From Rivihabitans pingtungensis (GTDB lineage: Bacteria; Pseudomonadota; Gammaproteobacteria; Burkholderiales; Aquaspirillaceae), in contig NZ_QJKI01000004.1 of NCBI RefSeq assembly GCF_003201855.1, forward strand, positions 1 to 64,000: a stretch of DNA of 64,000 nt, read 5' to 3'. This document shows, piece by piece, positions 8,245 to 16,762 of this stretch; position 1 is the first letter of the stretch; the number at the start of each line of letters is the position of its first letter. The notes beneath the pieces are model-generated. The model was given only the letters and a program-made list of their open reading frames with translations, did not search any database and had not been told where the DNA came from. The position numbers and the translations under genes were made by a program.

Positions 8245-9189
8245 GTGGTCCACCGCCGCTGTGTTTTTTTACCTGCAAGGAAGCCTGCCCAATGCACGAC
8301 CCTTTGGTCATCTAAAGACACGGAATCATTCGAAAAACATATCGGCGTGCTGTTTCGGAACGCTGGCTGGAAGGTGATTGCCCCGCTGGCCAATACTCGG
8401 GGCTACGATCTGGAGCTGCAACGCGACGGCCACCGCATTGCCGTGCAGGTAAAAAATTACACCCGCAAGTGCAGCCTGGCCGGCGCGTTTGCCTTGATGG
8501 GCCACGATGTGATCCTGCTGGACCTCGACCCCGACCAAAACCTGCACAAGCTGTTTCGCGCCGACACGGACGACGCCGGCAGCGAAGCCTGCCTGTTTGT
8601 GCCGGCGCTGATGAAAAACCAGCCCGGCGCCACCATCACTGTGCTCAGTCACGCGCAGTGGCAGCAGTCCCAAGCCGGGGATTATCGCGACGCCAAAGTG
8701 GTGATTTGCGATTGCTCGCCAGTGCTGGCGGAAAACCCGGCCGGGCTGATTGGCCAGTTTGACTACTGCATCATCCCCACCACGCTCAACCCGCTGGGCA
8801 TCGCCAAAAACGCCAATGTGATCACTCGCACGTTTGCGCATATCCGCTCGCTCAACCCCCGCGCTGAGCTGTTTTGCCTGATCAATGGCTATGATTCCAG
8901 CAAGGCGGTGGAAAAGAAAAACGAAGTGCTGCTCACCCATCTGCAAAAAGAAATCGACCGCTACGCCCAGCACGACCCGAAGTGCCGGCTGATTCCGCCC
9001 GACGAAGCCAAAGTGCGCCACAGCAGCGCCTTGCTGTACTGGGGCTACCATATTGTCGATGGCTCACGCCCGCAACTGGCCTTCCGCGAAGTGGCCGGAC
9101 GCAGTTATCCCCGCACGGATTTCTTGCAACTGGCGGAATACCTGGAAAACCACACCGACTTGGCCACCCTGCGCGAGCCGCGCGGGTGA
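8245..9189 (+). pseudogene. Decayed endonuclease-ParA fusion lacking Walker A
   Basis: Residues about 23-75 resemble an Mrr-type PD-(D/E)XK nuclease (RNAGWKVIAP, then RGYDLELQRDG and the QVK signature in IAVQVKNY). The next residues jump straight into ParA sequence: SLAGAFALMGHDVILLDLDPDQN, then AKVVICDCSPVL. ParA proteins carry KGGVGK(S/T)T just before LAGAFALMG; here it is missing in every frame, so the ATPase cannot bind ATP normally. The 5' end also looks damaged. AAGGAAG (8277-8283) fits an ATG at 8292, but that frame stops after seven codons and the long frame runs one base out of register. A GTG at 8245 is the only formal start. Most likely a pseudogene by deletion plus frameshift. Confidence 0.65.
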
Positions 9190-9192
9190 GGG

Positions 9193-9314
9193 TAAGCGCG
9201 GCAGCGGATAAACTGAGCCGGGCTGAGCTTGCCTGCGCTGACTGGCGCGGTGTATCGCGGCCGCAGACCGTAGCTGAACGGCCACCGCGCCAGGAGGGCT
9301 TGGTGGTGCGGCGC
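9193..9314 (-). repeat. Dispersed 3'-end inverted repeat, copy H (diverged)
   Basis: Read on the minus strand it gives CGCACCACCAAGCCCTCCTG, then GGCGCGGTGGCC, an internal GGTCTGCGGCCGC, and a right end resembling GCTCAGTTTATCCGC. This is the same order of blocks as copies D and F with more substitutions. It lies between the convergent ends of the ParA-like and Rpn genes. Confidence 0.5.
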
Positions 9315-9332
9315 CAAAGGGTTTGAGCTGTG

Positions 9333-10316
9333 CTACTGGGCAAACACCCCTGCCAGGCTGTCGGCGTCCAAGGCGCGATCCAGCCACAGCTCCAGCTCGT
9401 CGATGCTGGCCGCTTGCAGGCGGGCGAGCACATCTTCCGACAGTGGCCCGAAGCGTTTTTGCAACAGACGGCGCAGTGCTTTCGCCTCGCCGCTTTGCTC
9501 GCCTTCCAGACGGCCCTCGGCACGGCCCTGCATCAAGCCCCGCTGCATCCCCTGCAACAGGCCCTTCTCAATCCCGATCTGCTCCACAGAAGTCACGTAA
9601 CGCATTTTTTCTTGCTCCTCAAGCACTTCGATATTGTGCCACAGCGAACGTTTCAGCTGTTCCGGCAGGCGCATCATCCAGTCCAGCACGCTGAACAAAT
9701 CAATCACCTGTTGTTTATCCCAGCCACGCTGATACAACAACTGCACCAATTTCCACTTGGCGGCGAAACGGGCGTTCATGTCTTGCCGGGTGGCCTGGGT
9801 GAGTAGGTGAGCCAAAGTCACCAGGGCGAACGGATTGGGGTTTTGATACAGCTGGTCTTGCTGGGCAGCGTAGTCCAGCAGCTTCACCGCCGGAAAACGC
9901 AGTTCATGTTCACAGCCCAAGACCGCAAATCCAAAATGGTTTGGCCGCCAATTGGCGCTGCTGTCCGCCAACACCGCCAAGCTGGCCACTGGCTGGCGGT
10001 AGCGGTCGTACAAGCGGTAGTTGTAGACAAACATCCGCTCGGCAAATTCCGCCTGGGCGCTGCCTTGTACTTCCAGGTGCACATACACCCAACGTTCGCT
10101 GCCGTCGTACAGCGCCACCTTGGCCAGCTTATCGACAAAGCGCTTGCCCAACTCGGCATCCTGCACCACGGCGCGCAGTTCCTGGTCGAGGAATTGGTAA
10201 CCGCGCGCCCAGTCTATTTGCCAGTGAGCGTCGGGGAAGTAGAACTCAATGAACTCAGGAAAGTAGCTTTCGACAGCCTCTTTCCATGGGCTGTCGTAGT
10301 CGTCGGGGCTATCCAT
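9333..10316 (-). CDS. Rpn-family PD-(D/E)XK nuclease / DUF4351 protein
   Basis: Recombination-promoting-nuclease-type protein (327 aa). The N-terminal PD-(D/E)XK domain covers roughly residues 10-125, with DKLAKVALYDGSERWVYVHLEVQG holding the D...ExQ core. A middle helical region follows. The C-terminal DUF4351-like segment (RRLLQKRFGPLSEDVLARLQAASIDELE) comes after a Gly/Gln/Glu-rich repeat (GLLQGMQRGLMQGRAEGRLEG). Family members are often called putative transposases, and E. coli RpnA-E promote RecA-independent DNA transfer. It is a single gene with no partner. The neighbouring decayed ParA fusion suggests a small variable region here. Confidence 0.8.
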   Translation of the reverse strand: MDSPDDYDSPWKEAVESYFPEFIEFYFPDAHWQIDWARGYQFLDQELRAVVQDAELGKRFVDKLAKVALYDGSERWVYVHLEVQGSAQAEFAERMFVYNYRLYDRYRQPVASLAVLADSSANWRPNHFGFAVLGCEHELRFPAVKLLDYAAQQDQLYQNPNPFALVTLAHLLTQATRQDMNARFAAKWKLVQLLYQRGWDKQQVIDLFSVLDWMMRLPEQLKRSLWHNIEVLEEQEKMRYVTSVEQIGIEKGLLQGMQRGLMQGRAEGRLEGEQSGEAKALRRLLQKRFGPLSEDVLARLQAASIDELELWLDRALDADSLAGVFAQ

Positions 10317-10388
10317 GCTGGGCTTTCGGCGGTGGCGAAGCGCTCAGCTTAAAACCGGATAAAGGCGTAAACAATACGCGAAGATACG

Positions 10389-10419
10389 CAAACGGGCGGC
10401 TGGCGTGGCCGCCCGATTG
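10389..10419 (-). terminator. Terminator after amt
   Basis: Stem CGGGCGGC/GCCGCCCG (10393-10400 with 10408-10415), extended by GCAA/TTGC on the outside, 25 nt beyond the amt stop. The T run on the minus strand is short. Confidence 0.5.
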
Positions 10420-10444
10420 CGTGATGGCGGCCGTATGGTGTGTA

Positions 10445-11650
10445 TTACCAGCTGGCTTCGCGTTCTGGTGTGGCGGTGATCTTGTGCACGGTGAGGTCGG
10501 CGCCTTGGTATTCTTCTTCTTGATCCAGGCGCAGGCCGACGGTGGCTTTCAGCGCGCCGTACACCACGCCGCCGCCGATAAAGGCGATCAGCACGCCGGC
10601 CAGGGTTCCCAATGCTTGCGAGGCCAGGCTGACGCCGCCGACGCCGCCCAGCCAGGTTTGGCCAAACAGGCCGCAGGCCACACCGCCCCAGACGCCGCAC
10701 AGGCCGTGCAGCGGCCACACGCCGAGCACGTCGTCGATTTTCCAGCGGTTTTGCGTGACGGTGAACATCACCACAAACAGCAGGCCGGCGGCGCCGCCCA
10801 CGGCCAGCGCGCCCAGCGGGTGCATCACGTCCGAGCCGGCGCACACCGCCACCAGGCCGGCCAGCGGGCCGTTGTGCAGAAAGCCGGGGTCGTTTTTGCC
10901 CAGCCAGTTGGCGGTGAGCGTGCCGCCCACCATGGCCATCAGCGAGTTCATCGCCACCAGGCCGGACATGCCGTCCAGTTTTTGCGCGCTCATCACATTA
11001 AAGCCAAACCAGCCCACAATCAGAATCCAGGCGCCCAGGGCCAAAAACGGGATGCTGGACGGCGGGTGGGCCGACATGCTGCCGCTTTTGTGATAGCGGC
11101 CATGGCGCGGGCCGAGCAGCAGCACAGCGGCCAGGGCAATCCAGCCGCCAACGGCGTGCACCACCACCGAGCCGGCAAAGTCATGGAAGGGCGCGCCAAA
11201 TTGGGCGGTGAGCCAGTCTTGCAGGCCAAAATGGTTGTTCCAGGCGATGCCTTCAAAAAACGGATACACCAGGCCCACCAGGGCAAAGGTGGCAAAGGCC
11301 TGCGGGCTGAATTTGGCGCGCTCGGCGATGCCGCCAGAGATGATGGCCGGGATGGCGGCGGCAAAGGTCAGCAGAAAAAAGAACTTCACCAGCTCATAAC
11401 CGTGGTTGGCGGTCAGCGCGCTGGCCGGGGCAAAAAAAGTCACGCCATAGGCCACGCTGTAGCCCACGGCAAAGTAGGCAATGGCGGAGACAGCAAAGTC
11501 GCTGAGGATTTTGGCCAGGGCGTTCACCTGGTTTTTCTTGCGCACGGTGCCCAGCTCCAGAAAGGCAAAACCGGCGTGCATGGCCAGAATCATGATGGCG
11601 CCGAGCAGCAAGAACAGCACGTCGGCAGCATTGGGGGGAAGCGTTCCCAT
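10445..11650 (-). CDS. amt: Ammonium transporter
   Basis: Amt/MEP/Rh channel for ammonium uptake in the inner membrane, 401 aa with eleven predicted spans. The pore histidine pair is present in VVVHAVGGWIALAA and LHGLCGVWGG. The C-terminal tail has the family Asp-Leu and His (GADLTVHK) that couples subunits and binds GlnK. ATG 11650 has AAGGAAAG upstream. A sigma54-type element and a distant NtrC-like dyad upstream indicate nitrogen control. No glnK/glnB gene adjoins it, unlike the common glnK-amtB pair. Confidence 0.93.
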   Translation of the reverse strand: MGTLPPNAADVLFLLLGAIMILAMHAGFAFLELGTVRKKNQVNALAKILSDFAVSAIAYFAVGYSVAYGVTFFAPASALTANHGYELVKFFFLLTFAAAIPAIISGGIAERAKFSPQAFATFALVGLVYPFFEGIAWNNHFGLQDWLTAQFGAPFHDFAGSVVVHAVGGWIALAAVLLLGPRHGRYHKSGSMSAHPPSSIPFLALGAWILIVGWFGFNVMSAQKLDGMSGLVAMNSLMAMVGGTLTANWLGKNDPGFLHNGPLAGLVAVCAGSDVMHPLGALAVGGAAGLLFVVMFTVTQNRWKIDDVLGVWPLHGLCGVWGGVACGLFGQTWLGGVGGVSLASQALGTLAGVLIAFIGGGVVYGALKATVGLRLDQEEEYQGADLTVHKITATPEREASW

Positions 11651-11696
11651 GGGTGGCTTTCCTTGTATTGGTGCGTTTTTCAGATGGATGCACTGA

Positions 11697-11713
11697 AAGC
11701 AAACATAGTGCCG
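11697..11713 (-). promoter_or_regulatory. Sigma54-type promoter of amt
   Basis: On the minus strand the bases read CGGCACTATGTTTGCTT, matching the sigma54 consensus GGCAC-N5-TTGC, with GG-N10-GC spacing exact. The predicted start is near 11687, giving a leader of about 37 nt to ATG 11650. Confidence 0.75.
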
Positions 11714-11841
11714 ATGTGATTAATACATTGTTTATTAAAAATAAAAAATGTCCGCAATGAAGTCAGCGCACCGTAACAAAGCTAATCTGGCCATTTTTTC
11801 GCCCATTTATTGTGGGTTTTACGCACCAACTCTGAACGCAA

Positions 11842-11858
11842 TGCACGAATATAGTGCA
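11842..11858. promoter_or_regulatory. NtrC-like enhancer dyad
   Basis: TGCACGAATATAGTGCA is a perfect TGCAC/GTGCA dyad with the 17-bp geometry of NtrC sites (TGCACC-N5-GGTGCA). It is centred about 163 bp upstream of the predicted amt start, a usual enhancer distance. Together with the sigma54 element it predicts induction of amt under nitrogen limitation. Confidence 0.65.
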
Positions 11859-11903
11859 GACATGCGCGCCAGAATGGGCATGCGTTGCCGGCGTGCATCG
11901 CTG

Positions 11904-11932
11904 CCGACAGCGGTCAGCGAACCGGGTAAAAT
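11904..11932 (+). promoter_or_regulatory. Candidate dnaE promoter (leaderless?)
   Basis: CCGACA (11904-11909), a 17-bp spacer and TAAAAT (11927-11932) place the start about 7 nt downstream, at or next to the dnaE ATG (11939). No Shine-Dalgarno is visible, so a leaderless transcript is possible. Confidence 0.45.
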
Positions 11933-11938
11933 ACGGCG

Positions 11939-14900
11939 ATGACTACCCCGCGCTTTGTACATCTTCGCCTGCATTCTGAATTCTCCATCACTGACGGCAT
12001 TGTCCGCCTGGACGAGGCCGTCGGCCGCGCCGTGGCCGACGGCATGCCGGCGCTTGGCCTGAGCGATCTGGCCAACCTGTTTGGCATGGTCAAGTTTTAT
12101 AAGGCTTGCCGTGGCAAGGGGGTGAAGCCGGTGGTGGGGGCAGATGTCTGGGTGGAAAACCCGGACGACGCCGACGCGCCGTTTCGCCTGCTGTTGCTGG
12201 CGCGCAACCGCGACGGCTACCTCACCCTGTGCCAACTGCTCACCGACGCCTACCGCACCAACCAGCGCCATGGCCGCGCCGAAATCAAGCGCGACTGGCT
12301 GACGCCCGAACGCTGCCGCACCCTGCTGGCCTTGTCCGGCGCGCACATGAGCGATGTCGGCCGCGCCTTGCTGGATGGCCAGCTGCCGGTGGCGCAGGCC
12401 GCCGCACGCGATTGGGCGGCGCGCTTTGGCGATGGTTTTTATCTGGAAATCCAGCGCTACGGCGCGCCGCATTGCGACACCCTGGTGGAGCGCACGCTGT
12501 GGCTGGCCGGCGAAACCGGCTTGCCAGTGGTGGCCACCCACCCGGTGCAGTTCATGCACCGCGATGACCACAAGGCGCACGAGGCGCGGGTGTGCATCGC
12601 CAAGGGCGAAATCCTCGGCGACCGCCGCCGCGCGCGGCTGTTTACCGAAGAACAGTATTTCAAGAGCACGGCCGAAATGGCCGAGCTGTTTGCCGACCTG
12701 CCGGAAGCGCTGGCCAACTCGGTGGAAATCGCCAAGCGCTGCAATGTCACCATTCAGCTGGGCAAGAACTACCTGCCGGACTTCCCCACCCCGGACGGCA
12801 TGACGCTGGATGATTATCTGATCCACCGCGCCAACGAAGGCCTGGTCGAGCGCATGCAGGCGCTCTACCCCGACCCGGCCCAGCGCGAGGCAGAAATGCC
12901 GCGCTACCGCGAGCGGCTGAAGTTCGAGCTGGACACCATCATCCAGATGGGTTTCCCCGGCTACTTTTTGATCGTGGCCGACTTTATCAACTGGGCCAAG
13001 CACAATGGCTGCCCGGTCGGCCCTGGCCGGGGCTCGGGCGCCGGCTCGCTGGTGGCCTACAGCATTGGCATTACCGACATCGACCCGCTGGCCTACGCCC
13101 TGCTGTTTGAGCGCTTTCTGAACCCGGAGCGGGTGTCGATGCCTGACTTTGACATCGACTTTTGTCAGGACAACCGCTGGCGGGTGATTGAATACGTGCG
13201 GGAAAAATACGGCGCCGACGCGGTCAGCCAGATCGTCACCTTTGGCACCATGGCTGCCAAGGCGGTGGTGCGCGACGTCGGCCGCGTACTGGATTTGCCG
13301 TATATGTTTTGCGATGGTCTGTCCAAGCTGATTCCGGCCGCGCCGGGCAAGCAATACAGCCTGGACGACGCGGTGGAGATGGAGCCCATCCTGAAAGACC
13401 GGCTGGCGCAGGAAGAAGAAGTCGCCGAGTTGTGGGAGCTGGCGAAAAAGCTGGAAGGCCTCACCCGCAATATCGGCATGCACGCCGGCGGCGTGCTGAT
13501 TGCGCCGGGCAAAATCACCGATTTTTGCCCGATGTACCAGGCCGGCGGCGAAGACGCCAGCCCGGTCAGCCAGTTTGACAAGGACGATGTGGAACAAGTC
13601 GGCCTGGTGAAGTTCGACTTTTTGGGCCTGCGCAACCTCACCATCATTGATCTGGCGGTGCGCTACATCAAGCAATTGCAGCCCGACTTCAGCGTTGACA
13701 TGAACACCATGCCGTTTACCGACCCGGCAGCCTATAAGGTCTTGCAGGAGGCCAACACCACGGCGGTGTTCCAGCTGGAATCCGACGGCATGAAAAAGCT
13801 GCTGGAAAAGCTCAAGCCCGACCGTTTTGAAGACATCATCGCCGTGCTGGCGCTGTATCGCCCTGGCCCGCTGGGTTCGGGCATGGTGGACGACTTTATC
13901 TTGCGCAAGGCCGGCAAGCAGGCGGTGGATTACTTCCACCCCGACCTGACCGCCTGCCTGGAACCGACCTATGGCGTGATCGTGTATCAGGAACAGGTGA
14001 TGCAGATCTCGCAGATCATCGGCGGCTACACCCTGGGCGGCGCCGATATGCTGCGTCGGGCAATGGGCAAGAAAAAGCCGGAAGAAATGGCCAAGCACCG
14101 CAGCATCATCGCGGAAGGGGCCAAGACCAAGGGCTACGATCCGGCGCTGGCCGAGCAGTTGTTCGACCTGATGACCAAGTTTGCCGAATACGGCTTTAAC
14201 AAGTCGCACACGGCCGCGTATGCGGTGGTCAGCTACCAGACCGCCTGGCTGAAAGCGCATTATCCGTCGGCATTCATGGCGGCGACCATGTCCAGTGAAT
14301 TGGACAACACCGACCAGCTGCGGGTGTTTTACGACGATTCGCTGAAAAACAAGCTGAAGTTTTTGCCGCCGGACATCAACCACAGCCATTACCGCTTTGT
14401 GCCCACCGACCGTCAGCATATCCGCTATGCGCTGGGCGCCATCAAGGGCACTGGCGAGGCGGCGGTGGAGCACTTGATTGCCGAGCGTGAGGCCCATGGC
14501 CCGTTTGTGGACTTGTTTGACTTCTGCCGGCGCACCGACAAGCGCATCGTCAATCGCCGCGCCATCGAAACCATGGTCCGCGCTGGCGCGTTTGACGGCC
14601 TGGACGACAATCGCGCCAAACTGCTGGCCAATGTCGAACTGGCGATGAGCCTGGCTGAACAGGCCGCCGCCAATATCAATCAGGGCGGGCTGTTTGATGA
14701 CTTTGACGACAGCGTGGCGCCGCCGGTGGAAATGAAGGACGTGCCGGCCTGGAGTGAAGCACAACGCCTGGCGGAAGAAAAACTGGCGATTGGTTTTTAT
14801 CTGTCCGGCCATCCGTTCTCGGCCCATGCCGCCACGGTGCGCCGTTTTGTCAAAAACACCCTGGCCAGCCTGTCGCCCAAGAAAGAGCCGCAAACCCTGG

Positions 14901-15379
14901 CCGGGGTGGTGACCCTGGTGCGCACCAAGGTGGGCAGTCGCGGCAAGATGGCCTTTGTGCAACTGGACGACGGCACCGCCAAACACGATGTGTCTTTGTT
15001 CTCGGAAGCCTACGAAGCCAATCGCCACAAGTTGCGCGAAGACGCGCTGCTGATTGTTGAAGGCAAGGTCAGCTACGATGATTTCTCTGGCGGGCTGCGC
15101 ATTGTGGTGGACAGCGTGCTGGAGCTGGCTGAGGCGCAAAGCCGCTTTGCCCAAGGCCTGGCGCTGAGCCTGCACGCCGAGAGCGATATCGGCAAGCTCA
15201 AACACCTGCTGCAACCCTTTGCTGGCAGCGGCCCCTGCCCCCTGCGCTTTCGCTATGCCGGCAGCCAGGCGCGCGGCGAGCTGGACGCCGGCGAGGCGTG
15301 GAATGTGATGCTCAGCGATGCCTTGCTGGACAGCCTGCGCGCCCTGCTGGGCGAAAAATCGGTTGAGGTGCTGATGTAA
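11939..15379 (+). CDS. dnaE: DNA polymerase III alpha subunit
   Basis: Replicative polymerase catalytic subunit, 1146 aa. The PHP domain opens at HLRLHSEFS (8-16). The polymerase active site has GPGRGSGAGSLVAY (about 361-375) and the acidic pair in PDFDIDF (near 402/404), with the palm continuing to LGLRNLT and VFQLES. A helix-hairpin-helix region and the OB domain (KMAFVQLDDGTA) follow, then the tau-binding C-terminus. The length is normal for proteobacterial DnaE1. The 3' end overlaps the next ATG by one base (TAATG), suggesting coupled translation. Expression would be constitutive. Confidence 0.97.
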   Translation: MTTPRFVHLRLHSEFSITDGIVRLDEAVGRAVADGMPALGLSDLANLFGMVKFYKACRGKGVKPVVGADVWVENPDDADAPFRLLLLARNRDGYLTLCQLLTDAYRTNQRHGRAEIKRDWLTPERCRTLLALSGAHMSDVGRALLDGQLPVAQAAARDWAARFGDGFYLEIQRYGAPHCDTLVERTLWLAGETGLPVVATHPVQFMHRDDHKAHEARVCIAKGEILGDRRRARLFTEEQYFKSTAEMAELFADLPEALANSVEIAKRCNVTIQLGKNYLPDFPTPDGMTLDDYLIHRANEGLVERMQALYPDPAQREAEMPRYRERLKFELDTIIQMGFPGYFLIVADFINWAKHNGCPVGPGRGSGAGSLVAYSIGITDIDPLAYALLFERFLNPERVSMPDFDIDFCQDNRWRVIEYVREKYGADAVSQIVTFGTMAAKAVVRDVGRVLDLPYMFCDGLSKLIPAAPGKQYSLDDAVEMEPILKDRLAQEEEVAELWELAKKLEGLTRNIGMHAGGVLIAPGKITDFCPMYQAGGEDASPVSQFDKDDVEQVGLVKFDFLGLRNLTIIDLAVRYIKQLQPDFSVDMNTMPFTDPAAYKVLQEANTTAVFQLESDGMKKLLEKLKPDRFEDIIAVLALYRPGPLGSGMVDDFILRKAGKQAVDYFHPDLTACLEPTYGVIVYQEQVMQISQIIGGYTLGGADMLRRAMGKKKPEEMAKHRSIIAEGAKTKGYDPALAEQLFDLMTKFAEYGFNKSHTAAYAVVSYQTAWLKAHYPSAFMAATMSSELDNTDQLRVFYDDSLKNKLKFLPPDINHSHYRFVPTDRQHIRYALGAIKGTGEAAVEHLIAEREAHGPFVDLFDFCRRTDKRIVNRRAIETMVRAGAFDGLDDNRAKLLANVELAMSLAEQAAANINQGGLFDDFDDSVAPPVEMKDVPAWSEAQRLAEEKLAIGFYLSGHPFSAHAATVRRFVKNTLASLSPKKEPQTLAGVVTLVRTKVGSRGKMAFVQLDDGTAKHDVSLFSEAYEANRHKLREDALLIVEGKVSYDDFSGGLRIVVDSVLELAEAQSRFAQGLALSLHAESDIGKLKHLLQPFAGSGPCPLRFRYAGSQARGELDAGEAWNVMLSDALLDSLRALLGEKSVEVLM

Positions 15380-15726
15380 TGGCGAAATTATCTGTAACCC
15401 GTGGCCAGACACCGGCCGAACGCGCCCGCTTTGCCCTGGCGGAAAACGCCTGCCAACTGGCAGATCAACTGCTGGGCGAACTGGCCAGCACCGAAGCCGC
15501 CGCCGCCCGCCTGCGCACCCTGCGGGTGTACTGGCGCAAGGTGCGCAACGGCAAGGTGCTCAGCGCGGCGGATTTTAACGCCGCTGTCGATGTGTGCCGC
15601 AGCGCGCAGCGTGTGCTGGAGGCGCTGGATACCCCAGCGCTGGCCGACCCCCGGCTGGAGGCGCTGCGCCGTCAGCTGCACGCCATGGCTGAAGCCTGGC
15701 AGGCGTTGACCGGCAAGCCCTGGTAG
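15379..15726 (+). CDS. Small hypothetical protein coupled to dnaE
   Basis: I do not recognise this 115-aa protein. It is almost entirely helical and rich in Ala, Leu and Arg (ALAENACQLADQLLGELASTEAAAARLRTLR), with no membrane span or Cys/His motif. Its ATG shares a base with the dnaE stop codon, so translation is probably coupled to the polymerase. Whether it acts in replication is unknown. A dispersed repeat starts directly after its stop. The codon usage matches neighbouring genes, which supports a real gene. Confidence 0.65.
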   Translation: MAKLSVTRGQTPAERARFALAENACQLADQLLGELASTEAAAARLRTLRVYWRKVRNGKVLSAADFNAAVDVCRSAQRVLEALDTPALADPRLEALRRQLHAMAEAWQALTGKPW

Positions 15727-15840
15727 GCGCTGCGTACAAAACCCTCCTGGCGTTATTGTGTGACCCGGTGGTGCAATTGCACTGACTGCGGTCACACGTC
15801 TGGCCTGGATTGCTTCGCTGAGTGTTGTCAGCGACGCTAA
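15727..15840 (+). repeat. Dispersed 3'-end inverted repeat, copy C
   Basis: The left arm GCGTACAAAACCCTCCTGGC follows the preceding stop codon directly. The right arm is GCTGAGTGTTGTCAGCGACG followed by CTAA. The centre carries an independent GTGTGACC(G)/GGTCACAC stem. It lies at the 3' end of the dnaE-coupled gene and upstream of the UPF0149 gene. Confidence 0.7.
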
Positions 15841-15888
15841 GCCGCCCCCCATTCTGTGTAAACCGATTTGCTTGCTAAGGAAGTCCGC

Positions 15889-16491
15889 ATGCCCGCGCCC
15901 TTGTCCGACAAGGATTACCAACGCCTGTCCGCCACCCTCACCCGCCTGGCCCCGCAAGGCGCCATGTCGCTGGAACACATGGATGGCTTTTTTACTGCCC
16001 TGCTCGCCGGCCCGGAGGCACTGAGCGCCACCGCCACCTTGCCGCTGGTGCTCGGCCCGGCATTTGACGACGACGAAAGCTTTACCTCGGTGAAGGCGCT
16101 GGAACAATTTGTCGATCTGGTGGGCCGCCACTGGCGCGATATTGCCGACACCTTGCGCAGCGGCGCCGAGTTTCAGCCCTGGCTGGAAGAAGACGCCGCA
16201 GGCGAGGTGCGCGGCAATGACTGGGCAGAAGGCTTCAGTGCCGGCATGCAGCTGTTCAACGACGATTGGGCCGAGGTGTTTGATCACCCGCAACTGGGCG
16301 AGGCGCTGGCGCCGATCATGGCCCTGGCCTTCGAGCGCGACCCCGACCCGGAGATGCGTCCGTTTCTGGGCGAGGTGGACGAGGTGCGCCGAGCGGAGTG
16401 GCTGGGCGCCATCGGCCCGGCTGTCAGCGCCTTGTATGGGTTTTTCAGTGCCCGCCGCGCGGCGCTGGAGGTGGAATACGGCGACGATTGA
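15889..16491 (+). CDS. UPF0149 (YecA/YgfB-like) family protein
   Basis: Cytosolic protein of 200 aa with the UPF0149 signature: MSLEHMDGFFTALLAGPE near the N-terminus and GNDWAEGFSAGMQLF in the middle. The C-terminal SEC-C zinc-binding tail found in YecA is absent. ATG 15889 follows AAGGAAG (15877-15883); an in-frame TTG at 15868 would place that ribosome site inside the gene, so it was rejected. The molecular function of the family is not established. A dispersed repeat separates it from the dnaE unit, so it is probably transcribed alone. Confidence 0.85.
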   Translation: MPAPLSDKDYQRLSATLTRLAPQGAMSLEHMDGFFTALLAGPEALSATATLPLVLGPAFDDDESFTSVKALEQFVDLVGRHWRDIADTLRSGAEFQPWLEEDAAGEVRGNDWAEGFSAGMQLFNDDWAEVFDHPQLGEALAPIMALAFERDPDPEMRPFLGEVDEVRRAEWLGAIGPAVSALYGFFSARRAALEVEYGDD

Positions 16492-16762
16492 GCCCTGATA
16501 TGGGTTTTGGGCGCTGAGGTGGCATGTTTGCCATGAAATACATGCAAGTATGGGGTTGTCTAGCAAGAGATGCTAAGCTTTTCTTCATCGGTAGAGTAAA
16601 ACTACTGATGGTGTTTTATTTGTATGGGTTTTTTGCTGGCGATAATATCCAGCTTGCAAAAAGCAGCTCCTCGGAAATCCATGATTTGTTTTATGCTGGC
16701 GTCAGCCAAAGCACATAGGCTTTGGTGATGAATGTCATATTGGATTTTTTAGGAGTTTGATC
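16492..16762. other. AT-richer gap upstream of the two-TM protein
   Basis: No gene is supported; a 64-codon frame (16524-16718) lacks a ribosome site and protein-like composition. GATAAT at 16641-16646 with TTGTAT at 16620-16625 (15-bp spacer) is a weak promoter candidate for the downstream gene. Confidence 0.4.

Noticed and set aside
11819..15412. A 1197-codon open frame antisense to dnaE
   Set aside because: High GC at third positions opens the antisense frame; the product is His/Gln/Gly-rich without domains, while dnaE on the other strand is unmistakable.
16524..16718. 64-codon frame MFAMKYMQVWG...
   Set aside because: No ribosome site, no conserved features, and it overlaps the probable promoter region of the two-TM gene.
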